From: Chara braunii
Lineage: Eukaryota > Streptophyta > Charophyceae > Charales > Characeae
Direction of reading: 5' to 3'
NCBI GenBank assembly: GCA_003427395.1
Contig: BFEA01000612.1
Location: 675,442 to 696,044 of the forward strand
DNA: 20,603 nt
Shown: positions 8,237 to 16,733 of the stretch, piece after piece
Numbering within the stretch: the stretch's first letter is position 1
Layout: each line of letters opens with the position of its first letter
Notes under the pieces: model-generated
The model's input: only the letters and a program-made list of their open reading frames with translations
Databases searched by the model: none
What the model was told of the DNA's origin: nothing
Position numbers and translations under genes: made by a program

Positions 8237-9902
8237 CATCTCCAACAAAATCGAGTACGCTCATCCATACAACTTATGCTNAAGTCAAATCTGATGTTGC
8301 AGTCTGAGCACATCCCTCACACTCATGTGCGCCACTCATCTCGTCACCTCTGGCTCGCTGCACACGCCGTTCAGTTAACATCAGGCCCGCTCCNCGAACT
8401 CGTCCCGTTCCCGCTTATACTCTGTCTCCCTCTTCGTCGACTGCCCTCTAGCTCTCCTGGCCCTTGCCACGTACAGTCCGCACACACGCCCAACTGCCCT
8501 CACTCCTCATTCCTGGGCATAGCCTGCAGCGTTGACGACAACCTCCTCTCTCTCCTTTCACACGTTGACCTTCTATCTCTCTCTCTTGCACGACACCTGT
8601 CGAATGTCTCACGTGCCACGCGTCCCTGCCTCAACCTACTCCCTGTTGACCCTCTCGCCCCTCGTATCGATTCCCTCTCGCCTCACTCACGTTTCTTCCC
8701 TTTGCCCTGTTTTTCCCGAGTCCCACGGCCTCTGGGCGTCAGCTGTAATGAGCTGGCCTCAGGTCCCTCTTCCACCGGGTTCGCAGCCCGGTGATGCCTC
8801 TGTATCTCGCCTGGTCTGATCCAGGACCTGAGGTCTGTCTCCCGGTCCTCCGCCTCGCTCATCTCGCTCTCGCCACCTTAGTCTCGTTCCAGGTGAGCCT
8901 GCTGTCAGTCTGCCGTGTCCATCGAAGTCTCGGTCTCATGATATGAGACCGTTACCTGCATTTTTCGCCGTTACACCGTCCCTTCTGCAGTGCCTTTTCA
9001 CACGATCTTTCGTCTCTGTGATAGCGTCGTGTAGCCTTCCATCAGTCCGCATCTCCTCCTCTTTTCCCTCCTGCACGTTGCTCCTCAGTCTTAACTCGTC
9101 TCCCCCATCGTAGTTGAGTATTGTCGTCATCCAGCACCCCTCCCCGGACATAGGCTTCCACCGAATCTGGTGATACCAGTAGTTGGGTCTATACCCGTGC
9201 AAAGCCATAGCCACTCAAAAATGGTCACGGACCCACCCTTGGGTACACACACTCGGATGGCCCAGGCCATTCACCGCTCCCCTCTCAGACCCTCAGACCA
9301 GCAACGCTAAATGTGGCGGAATAGTTCACCCTGCTCACCCCCTCGTCCGCTGTCTTTTATAGATTTGCCTCATGCCGAGCTACCTGCGTTTTAAACGGGA
9401 AGCTTCAAGACTTGGTAAAAATTTGAAAATAGACGGGATGATTTTAAAATTATAATTTTTCACAAAAGAAAATCAAGAGAAAGAAAAAGAAAAATAACTT
9501 ATGGTCGTGGTATCCACAACTCTTTTGCTACCGGTCCGTGTTGCGTCGTCTCACTAAGAAGTGACTGCTATTCTGCGGCGGTGGTCCCATAACGGGATAC
9601 CATCGATCGCATTCTCCTTTTAAAAGTACAAGTTCGGCCTATCCCCGTCAGGTGCTTGTGCCTGATGGTAAGGAGGGGGCCTATGACCCCTCCCAGAGGT
9701 GATAAGCTTCCTACCGATGCGGCCGCGGGTCGCCCTTCTTTTGGGGTCCTACCACGAGGTGCCTGAGCGAACCCCCAAGCGTCGGCTTGAGAATGACAGA
9801 CCCGACCAGTCTGGCCACAGTCTGCAATCACGTTCAGAATTCCAACCATTCACCTCTCCGCGAAGTGACCGGAACCGAAGAAAATCTTCATCTGATTGCG
9901 GG

Positions 9903-9943
9903 ATAATAGTAATAATAAATTAATAATAATAGTAATAATAATA
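9903..9943. repeat. AAT-rich microsatellite
   Basis: Imperfect (AAT)n/(TAA)n tract followed by an A- and G-rich run. It contains an AATAAA hexamer. Confidence 0.7.
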
Positions 9944-10365
9944 AAAAAGGAAAAAAGAGAGAAATCAAACGACACAGCGTACAACTGTTACTGGATTACC
10001 CCGGACTAAAGCAAACCCTCTGATCCGCGTGCCAGTTGGGCGTTTTCATTTCTCTCTTCTCTTGTTTTTATTTTCTCATTTTCCTTCTACTCCTTTGCTC
10101 AATTTTTCCATCCGACAGCGACCTGTTTTTGTGCACCCAACCCATAACTCTGTACAGGGGCAGTTGGCGCGCAATTGAAAAGACTGAGCCACTCTTCTCA
10201 CCTCCGTGTCCCAGGGCGAACCCGGAGGCTACCACGGCCACAGGCCGGTTGTGCTCTGCTGTATAGCAGGGCGCCGAGTCTGCGTGGACCAATGGAAGTC
10301 TTGTGGCGCACCCCTTTTGCTGAGGGCTACGCCACCAGAACCCGTCCACTCCGAGAACCGATCCA

Positions 10366-10379
10366 GGTATCAGAGCAGG
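10366..10379 (+). promoter_or_regulatory. Candidate primer-binding site (initiator-Met tRNA type)
   Basis: GGTATCAGAGC at 10366-10376, followed by AGG and preceded by CCA. Plant LTR retroelements commonly use TGGTATCAGAGCCAGG, complementary to the 3' end of plant initiator-Met tRNA. Here the first base is A instead of T and one C is missing. It lies 45 nt before the start of the repeat arm and upstream of the gag ORF on the same strand, which is where minus-strand DNA synthesis would be primed. The CA just before it would be the LTR end. An 11-base match is suggestive rather than proof. Confidence 0.65.
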
Positions 10380-10421
10380 AAAACGGGTACTATGTAGAGA
10401 CTTGGTACATAGGAGGACCGG

Positions 10422-11928
10422 GACTATGGATAGGATTCTTGATTGAATAATATAATTTTATTTTCGAAGTTTGCTGAATGGTTTTATTTTGCCAGTGGAG
10501 AGGCGGGGAAAATTCTCTGATTATGTTTTTCTAGGACATTAATTTTCTTTGAGTAAATGAAAAGGAGAAAGTCAGTGCTGAGGAATATCTCATATATCCT
10601 CGCCAAGTTTTTACTTGATGGCGATTGACTAGCTTCTGCCCTTTTGTTCTAGTCTACTGTAACTAAACAAGGGGGAAGAAGATTACCGCAAAGAAAGAGT
10701 CAATAAGCATTGCTTCTCGTGAGCGAGTTTGCCTAGAAACGATTATCCGGAAGGTCCCTTTTCTTTGCATATCAGCCTCGTCTGATTTATAATACATGCC
10801 CTGGAGATCGGACACTGGATTCACTTACAGCGCAAGGAGGTTTCGACTGAAACCGCCAAGTGGCTTGAGTCTTGAGCCATGAGACCAGAGCTACTCGGTT
10901 GATGTAATAGCCGGGTCGTTGTCAGGGATATTCAGCCCGGAGCGAGCTGTATTTAGCATCAATGTTACGGAGCTGCTAACCAACAGGGGACTCGTATTTG
11001 GTGTCTTTTTCAGGGACTGTTGACTCATTCTAACAAAATGAGTTTGACAAACTAGTTCTCGCAGACCAAGGCTCTACTTTGGCGAATCAAAGCTTAGTTT
11101 TGTGAGTTCAGTTTAGGTGATTGAGGTCTGATCAATGACTAGCCAATCTGGGTGAACTCAAGGGACCTGGCGGACTTGGAAAGTTTGAGGGACTGTATTT
11201 TGGATGATTCGTCACCTTTATCCGAATCAATCCCGATAAAAACTGGATAACTCGAGCCAGACTCATATGAAGCCTATAACAAACTCAAGGCAGCCTAACG
11301 TCGACTCAGACAACTTTTACTCAACTCAGACAACTTTTACCTGAACTCATACATTTTTTATTCGACTCAGACAATTGTTATTCAACTAAGACAACTTTTA
11401 TTCAACTTAGACAACTTTTACTCGACTCAGACAACTTTTATTGGACTCAGGCAATTTTTATTCGACTCAGACAAATTTTATTCGACTCAGACAATTTTTA
11501 TTTGACTTAGATAATTTTCACCTTATCCAAAATAGACTCTGACAACCTGATCCAGACAACGACTTGAACGAGGTCCAGGCTACACAAACCTGAGTTGAGC
11601 AAGCCTCAAAACAGACTTAAGCCGGTCAACGTAGTTCAGGTAATTCAGTAAAACCAAGCAATCCAATGTAGAATCAAGGAGCTCGGTACGGACTTAACTC
11701 ATTTATGCGTGGAAACGGCGAACACAGGCACTACCAGCAGATAAGCCCACACTCGGCCAAATCAGTGAGGACTCAGTAGACTCGGTATAGACCCTACAAG
11801 ACGAACACCGAACCCACGTATAGTTACCCACCTCATCGGTGTCTAGTTACCCGTATTCTGCAAGCAGCTTTTGGCAGACATCAGGGTTTCTATGTACGGG
11901 GGTGAAAGGAGAGGTGCTCTGCTGAAAG
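10422..11928. other. Leader region of the right arm, non-coding
   Basis: Counterpart of 5185-6528. No frame is conserved between arms. By position it is the untranslated leader between the primer-binding site and B1, and it is long for a Gypsy element. It holds the 20-bp minisatellite and AT-rich stretches. Confidence 0.55.
11304..11518. repeat. 20-bp minisatellite, right copy
   Basis: About eleven units of ACTCAGACAACTTTTATTCG with one to five changes each. One unit is 21 bp and the last is partial. The left arm has about nine, so copy number changed after the arms duplicated. Confidence 0.9.
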
Positions 11929-12180
11929 ATGGAGGGTGAGAAAAGACTGAGGGTGACATGTACTCAACATCAAGACAAAAGTAAGGGTTGGGAGGAAAGG
12001 GTTATATATGGCTTTTGTTATAAGAAAAGACCCATGGTGGAACTGGCTTTAGAGCAAGTGAAGGACCAGACACTTATCGAGTATACCTTCTACATTCATG
12101 GGTCAGATGAGAGATTAGACAGTACCCTCTCGTCGGTAGAATCTGTTGAGGAGGGGAGGAGGAAGGTTACTGAAAATTAG
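11929..12180 (+). pseudogene. Family B ORF B1, right copy (5' truncated, 83 aa)
   Basis: Open frame from ATG 11929 (MEGEKRLRVTCTQ) to TAG 12178. The left copy begins 31 residues earlier. Here that ATG is GTG, and an upstream Arg codon is TGA, so only the shorter protein is possible. The conserved family segment is present (LEQVKDQTLIEYTFYIHG, SSVESVEEGRRKV), with EEARR changed to EEGRR. The C-terminus differs because about 30 nt not found on the left follow the conserved part. Whether the short form is made is unknown, and I treat it as a damaged copy. Confidence 0.5.
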
Positions 12181-12646
12181 TAGAAGAGCCTAGCCATCGG
12201 CACCGAAAGTGACAAGCTCACCTCGAGCCGACTCAGACTAGAGAAAACAAGGAGGTTTCTGTAAACAGATCACAACGGAGCGCCTAGTATATCGACGGAA
12301 CACGAACAATCGTTGTATTAATTGGCATTTGAGCAGCAGTCAATCTTTTTTCTTTTCTATTCGATTGTCAGTCAGTTACCTAATCAGCAACCAACCCTTT
12401 TTTTCTAACGAGGAGCTACTGTTCTCCCAACGGCTATCTTAGTGATAGCAGACAAACAACAACACGGGAACAACAACCCAATAACAGTAACCGAAGAATG
12501 GCAACCAGGAGCAGCGGTAAGACATAACAATTTAAAACAACCATCCTAAAACAACAACCTACCCAATAGCCTTCTTATACCTGGATCGTCCGAGAGTCAC
12601 CCGTCTTAAGATGGGTGAACTGATGATGTGAGGATTCGGTGAGAAT
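12181..12646. other. Non-coding interval between B1 and B2, right arm
   Basis: No gene seen. CAA/CAG-rich on the plus strand, with a T-rich run near 12347. Matches 4404-4836 of the left arm. Confidence 0.5.
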
Positions 12647-12901
12647 ATGGAGAACAACAACTCGGTTGGAGTCTCCTGCTCACTGTATCAGAACGCTGCA
12701 GAGACCTGAAGGGAGAGTGTTGTTGAGGAATACAATCAGCAGACCATCATGATGATGGAACACGCACTGGCTCTCGCGAGGAACCATACAAAGATCGAGT
12801 ACACATACTACTTGTATGATAGAGACGGCAGGCTATGTTTCACCATGTCTTCTGTAGGTACTATTGAGGAAGCAAGGAGAATTGTTGGCAGCCACCAGTG
12901 A
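12647..12901 (+). pseudogene. Family B ORF B2, right copy (one stop)
   Basis: 84-codon frame from ATG 12647 (MENNNSVGVSCSLYQ) to TGA 12899-12901, broken by TGA at 12707-12709 where the left copy has a Ser codon. Beyond the stop the family B segment is intact: ALALARNHTKIEYTYYLYDR, then SSVGTIEEARRIVG. It is followed by the 29-bp minisatellite and A1. Apart from the stop, the two arms differ at only a handful of residues. Confidence 0.6.
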
Positions 12902-12941
12902 GTGTTTTGTCTCTGGGCAAGAACAACTCACTTACCCGGAC

Positions 12942-13115
12942 ACTCAGCAGTCAGTCATCAGCGATTATTTACTCAGCAATCACTCATCAGCGATCATTTA
13001 CTCAGCAATCAGTCATCAGCGACCATTTACTCAGCAATTAGTCATCAGTGATCATTTAATCAGCAATCAGTCATCAGCATTCAATCAATCAGCAATCTAT
13101 TATCTGAAATCAGTT
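12942..13115. repeat. 29-bp minisatellite, right copy
   Basis: Six units starting at 12942, 12971, 13000, 13029, 13058 and 13087, exactly 29 bp apart. Consensus is ACTCAGCAATCAGTCATCAG followed by CGATCATTT. It degrades into diverged copies up to about 13170, reaching the start of A1. Confidence 0.9.
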
Positions 13116-13224
13116 GTTAGCGATCAATTTCCAGCAATTAGTTTCTGGCAATCGGTTCCCTACGATCAGTTTGGTAGTCAGTTCTCAGGCACCATCTGGT
13201 CGGTTTGCATTGGCAAGAGTACTC

Positions 13225-13728
13225 ATGAGCACAGTTCTGTCTACTCCGGTCAGCGAATCAGTGCTGACCAACCTCAATCAGATCTCATGCAAACAGGCTT
13301 TTCATTATCAGTATGTTAGCGCCATTGGTTTCAGACAGGGAGATCTGTCAATTTTCGTTGTCCAGACCAGTTTCGCTGACGGCACTATCCACGAACTGAG
13401 GCCCTATCTGAAAAAGGGCAAGGAGACTCATGGGCTTTTTGATCCAGTCAGAATCTCAGCCACTGCATATCTTGAGCAGAGAGAGAGGGAGCTCGATGAG
13501 AGTGGCACTACGTTGATTCGCAGCTTTGGGCCGACGATTTACACTGATTATCCTAGCCCTTCAGTCCCTTCACTTCTCACAGATGGTACGAGTTGGCTGG
13601 ACGTGATCGGTTTGGCAAAGAGGTACATCTCTCCGGCGGTGATCGACATTGAGGCGCTGACTGAGTCCACCGAGTACCCCTACCTCAGACGAGGGGTCTT
13701 TTCAGTGGACGGGTTGCCTACTTTATAG
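13225..13728 (+). CDS. Family A ORF A1, right copy (open, 167 aa)
   Basis: The only fully open A-type ORF of the right arm. I take the first ATG at 13225 (MSTVLSTPVSESVLTNLNQ); the frame is open further upstream into the minisatellite but only from a TTG. Landmarks shared with A2 and A3 are, in order: VLTNLNQISCKQAFHYQYV (A3 has LLRSLNTLSKRETFPYEVV), a strand DLSIFVVQTSFADGTIHELR (A3 has LYVLTFYFTDLDVYDVIIY), a Glu/Arg-rich helix YLEQRERELDE, and SPSVPSLLTDGTSWLDVI (A3 has PVPPLPDINLSKNNWYGMI). No signal peptide or membrane span. About 970 nt of non-coding DNA separates it from A2. Family not recognised, function unknown. Confidence 0.6.
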   Translation: MSTVLSTPVSESVLTNLNQISCKQAFHYQYVSAIGFRQGDLSIFVVQTSFADGTIHELRPYLKKGKETHGLFDPVRISATAYLEQRERELDESGTTLIRSFGPTIYTDYPSPSVPSLLTDGTSWLDVIGLAKRYISPAVIDIEALTESTEYPYLRRGVFSVDGLPTL

Positions 13729-14702
13729 GAGGAGTTTTGCTCCATGGTTAACTACTGTGTCATGTGTCTTGGATGGTCATGGTCAGAGCTTGCTGGCTAC
13801 AGGTGGCATTTTGTCACGAAGCCTCAGTCTCAGATTGTACGTGGGCGTGGGTCTCCACACCAAAGAAGATCAGTGAAAAGAGATTGAAAGAGACTGACCA
13901 GAGAGATGAGTGAAGACTCTTGAGAGGTGCTGACCACGCTTGTTCATGTGTACTTTCTGAGACTATTATGAGTTCTCATTCTTTCCTCATTCATTTGACG
14001 TTGTCTTTGCTAAAGTCAGTCAGTCTTATTCTTTGCATTATTCTTGTTGGATGATCTCCTTCGTAGATGTTTTGTCACAGTTCTGAAAATCAGATTGATA
14101 TAATTAATGCATGCATAGCACCCCATAATTTTATGATTATTATTTGCATAATTCTCCGCTGTTCCGAATCAAAATAAAAGATTCCTAAGACCGGGAACCG
14201 GCGAAGATCGCAATTGAAGGGTCTCGCTCGAAGCCGGGCGCAGACAACAGGAAGAGATTTGCATTCTTTAATTTATTTTATCTATTGCAATCACATACAA
14301 AATCCTGCGTGACAGCCTGTTGGCTTTCCAGTCGCCCGAAGTGGCCCGACTGAAAAAAGTGCGACAAAATGGCGCCGTTGCCGGCGACATGAAAATTTTT
14401 TTGTGTCCGTAGCGAACCTGGGTCATCATCATCATCTTTGAGCTTTGATCAGGACCGGAGAACTGTTGACATTTCTGTGAGCTTTCTGTTAATTTTGTTA
14501 TTTTCATTTAAGTCCCGATTTTCTTGTGAATCATGACTGCTAAATAAGATTTATTTCTTCCTTGTGTGAGGTACCACACTGGATCATAAAGAAGATCGAT
14601 GTTGCTGAGTGAAGTAAATCGAGCTTCATATCAGGTATGCCCAACTGTCGTCCAACACGATGAAAGGAATCGAAAGGAAGATAGTGAGACGGATCAAGAC
14701 AA
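13729..14702. other. Non-coding interval between A1 and A2, right arm
   Basis: No gene conserved with the left arm. It contains ATGCATGC at about 14108-14115 and a GC-rich block at about 14190-14252 that is nearly identical between arms. It matches 2350-3321. The only frames present are short and not shared in phase between arms. Confidence 0.5.
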
Positions 14703-15116
14703 ATGCTGGTCGACGGAGTTCTGAAAGATTTGTCAAAATTTGCTACAAGAGGGATATTTCCTTACAGGTATGAGGCTTGTTGAGGCTATCATTCTTGTGG
14801 CTCAACCATCAATGTAGTGCTCACTCACTTCTTGGAGGGAGATGTTTATGATATCCACCCATATGTCAAGGAAGGAGACAGCAATGCTAGTGAGAATTTT
14901 AATTGGTTATGGAAGATCGTGATCCAATTTATTTATGATGAAAAGACAGACTTGATCAAGCAAAAGAAGAAAGCGGAATGGGGTATAATGCCAGTAATAT
15001 ACAAGACTGTTCTAATCCCTCCTATACCTGACAGCTATTGTGATGGGACTAACTGGCTGCCGATAATCAACATGGTATCGACAAGAGAAAAAAAAAACGG
15101 TGGTCATGAGAGCTGA
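14703..15116 (+). pseudogene. Family A ORF A2, right copy (one stop)
   Basis: Frame from ATG 14703 (MLVDGVLKDLSKFATRG) to TGA 15114-15116, 137 residues plus one internal TGA at 14781 where the left copy has TGG (Trp). It shows the full A pattern: RGIFPYRYEAC, strand TINVVLTHFLEGDVYDIHPY, helix region ENFNWLWKIVIQFIYDEK, and IPPIPDSYCDGTNWLPIINM. It keeps the 31 nt missing from the left copy, so it defines the full length of A2. Its last 11 nt contain the ATG of A3 (ATGAGAGCTGA), a stop/start overlap of the kind used for coupled translation in some eukaryotic polycistronic RNAs. That last point is inference. Confidence 0.65.
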
Positions 15117-15582
15117 AGAGGTTTCAGCAGAAGTAATCAGACAAAGAAGGTCAAATTTTGGCAGAGGTTCAGGTCCAAGCTAAGAAAAGATTGAAGGTCT
15201 CCTAAGGTCGTTGAATACTCTAAGCAAGAGAGAGACATTTCCATATGAAGTTGTCAGGTGTGAGATGGTCGAGAGCGGATNGGAACAAGAACAATTATAT
15301 GTATTGACATTCTATTTCACAGATCTGGATGTGTATGATGTGATAATCTATGTTCCAAAAGAAAGAAGTGTTGATGCGGTGTATGGGAGATGCTGGGGAT
15401 TCGCTAAGGAGGTAGTACTGAGAGAGAAAGAGAGGTTTGAAAGANAGAACAAATGTTTCACGGGGTCGACTCGATTTACTGTCTTTGATGGATTTCCAGT
15501 CCCTCCATTACCTGATATCAATCTATCTAAAAACAACTGGTATGGCATGATAAAGTTTGCATGGAAAGTGAAGAGAGCCTAA
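15106..15582 (+). pseudogene. Family A ORF A3, right copy (one stop)
   Basis: Frame from ATG 15106 (MRAEEVSAEVIRQRR) to TAA 15580-15582, interrupted by TAA at 15181 where the left copy has CAA (Gln). The rest is open: RSLNTLSKRETFPYEVV, LYVLTFYFTDLDVYDVIIYV, helix WGFAKEVVLREKERFER, and FPVPPLPDINLSKNNWYGMI. Two N bases (15281 and 15445) leave residues undefined. It overlaps A2 by 11 nt at the start and the longest possible A4 frame by 22 nt at the end. It is the best-preserved template for the A-family pattern. The frame from the next possible in-frame start after the stop is nearly complete. Confidence 0.65.
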
Positions 15583-16109
15583 GAAGAATACTCTCAGTAG
15601 CCAGGATAACTACTATGAGGGGTAGAGTCTATGAGGTGATAGGGTCTGATAATCCTTTTTTGATCNTGAGATATGAGACTTGTGAGAGAGGGCCCATAAT
15701 ATTTCACATTCTAGTGATCAAATTCATGAGTACAGGTAGCCTAGACGTAAGGATTTATGTACCGGCAGGTCTAGAAAAGGAAGATGACTACTTGAAGTGT
15801 CAGACTGGTGCTTATATTAGTCTCATAAGAACCAAAGAGTGCCTTGAGAAGTTGAAAAGAAAAGTAATCTGAGGGAAAGAAGTAAGACAATTTGAGAGGT
15901 TTCCTGAGTTCTCAATTGCTAAGGGAATTGAAGGCAGGAGAGATTGGATGCCTCTGTTGGAAGTCATTGCAAAGATTGATAGAGCAAAAGAAAAAAATTC
16001 CACTGTGATGATAAAATCCGTACTCCTGAATATCTTTGAACACAAATTCGAGGTCCCTGATTATGTCCAACCCGAGATCTACCTTTCGGATGTTGCTTAT
16101 GATGATTAG
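15561..16109 (+). pseudogene. Family A ORF A4, right copy (one stop)
   Basis: Frame from ATG 15561 (MESEESLRRILSVARITTM) or, as in the left arm, from ATG 15615 (MRGRVYEVIGSDNPF) to TAG 16107-16109. An internal TGA at 15870 replaces the Trp codon of the left copy, and one N lies at 15666. It contains IIFHILVIKFMSTGSLDVRIYV, the A-type strand block, then QTGAYISLIRTKECLEKLK and, after the stop, EVRQFERFPEFSIAKG. The left copy lacks the upstream ATG (it is ATT there), so 15615 is the more likely original start. B3 starts 2 nt after its stop. Confidence 0.65.
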
Positions 16110-16111
16110 CA

Positions 16112-16402
16112 ATGCCCAGTTTGACTGAACAGTTGACTCTAGGAGTTGTGTTGGAAGGTAGACTAGGCAAGGTAGAGGGGACACTTCGGATCTTTAACAT
16201 AAATTTTTCTACCCTTGATGAGCTTGAGTTTTTGCAGCTTTTTTAAGGTCGCATGAGACATTCTGCTTTGAGAATTATCACTGATCAGACTTAGATAAGC
16301 TATATGTTAAAGGTGGTGAAAGTAGGAACTGCTGAGAGAGTATCATATCACACTTTTTAGGAACGGGTCTCTCTTGCAAGAAGCATCAACAGAGGGAAGT
16401 AA
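16112..16402 (+). pseudogene. Family B ORF B3, right copy (three stops)
   Basis: Frame from ATG 16112 (MPSLTEQLTLGVVLEG) to TAA 16400-16402. Stops lie at 16244 (TAA), 16292 (TAG) and 16358 (TAG, Gln in the left copy). The conserved second half is still readable: HSALRIITDQT, ISYMLKVVK, ERVSLARS. It is the most damaged B copy in the window. Its final stop directly abuts the B4 ATG. Confidence 0.65.
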
Positions 16403-16672
16403 ATGATGCAATTTGATTATGAGATTATAGACCTGAGTCGATATTTTATGATCCGTGGTACTATAAAGGGGTATGACAGAAGACTAGGTAGGGATGATGA
16501 GAAAAAATTGATTGAAGATTACATAGGAAGGCTGAGAAGGATTGCACTGCCCTTGATCACTACCTAATCAATTATTGCTTATACCCTATATGTACAAAAT
16601 TCTTAGGGGGTAGAGCAGACAAGAGAGGAGAGGAACGAGCCTGTATTTCTTGCAAGAAGAGTGAGAGATTGA
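16403..16672 (+). pseudogene. Family B ORF B4, right copy (two stops)
   Basis: 90-codon frame from ATG 16403 (MMQFDYEIIDLSRYFMIRG) to TGA 16670-16672. Stops lie at 16565 (TAA, Gln codon on the left) and 16604 (TAG). It shares RRIAL, IIAYTLYVQNS and the ending NEPVFLARRVRD with the left copy and with the B-family pattern. The 61 nt that separate it from the gag ATG are the same length on both sides. Confidence 0.65.
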
Positions 16673-16733
16673 GGGGCAAAAAAGAAAGAGGACAAGAGTC
16701 ACAGAAAGAGAAAGGAATACTTAGAAAAACTAT

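Larger units (their letters stand above)
6529..10365. other. Central spacer between the inverted arms; probably contains an LTR
   Basis: 3.8 kb without a supportable gene. Content in order: a CACA/GTG-rich imperfect repeat, an adapter-bearing artefactual duplication, a 75-bp tandem duplication, a long pyrimidine-rich stretch (about 8400-8930), an AAT-rich tract, and a GC-rich block. Because a candidate primer-binding site starts at 10366, directly after a CA dinucleotide, the DNA just upstream should be the 5' LTR of the right-hand element. An AATAAA at about 9912-9917 would be compatible with a polyadenylation signal. I cannot fix the LTR start because the matching 3' LTR is not in the window. 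Three N bases occur at 8137, 8281 and 8394. Confidence 0.5.

Noticed and set aside
8276-8794. 172-codon frame in the pyrimidine-rich part of the spacer
   Set aside because: Its start is ambiguous because of an N, it contains a second N, and its Pro/Ser/Leu-rich composition is what CT-rich DNA gives by chance. No domain recognised.
9568-10349. Minus-strand frames of about 93 codons (9568-9849 and 10068-10349)
   Set aside because: They lie in DNA that is probably LTR on the opposite strand, have no paralogue or recognisable domain, and are short enough to be chance.
11304-11518. CRISPR-like array (regular short repeats)
   Set aside because: Units are directly adjacent 20-mers with no unique spacers, so it is a minisatellite. 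The same applies to the 29-bp array.
12864-13319. 151-codon frame overlapping B2, the 29-bp minisatellite and A1 (left counterpart 3851-4186)
   Set aside because: It starts at TTG inside B2, is mostly translated minisatellite, and ends inside A1 in another frame. It is open by repeat composition, not by evident selection.
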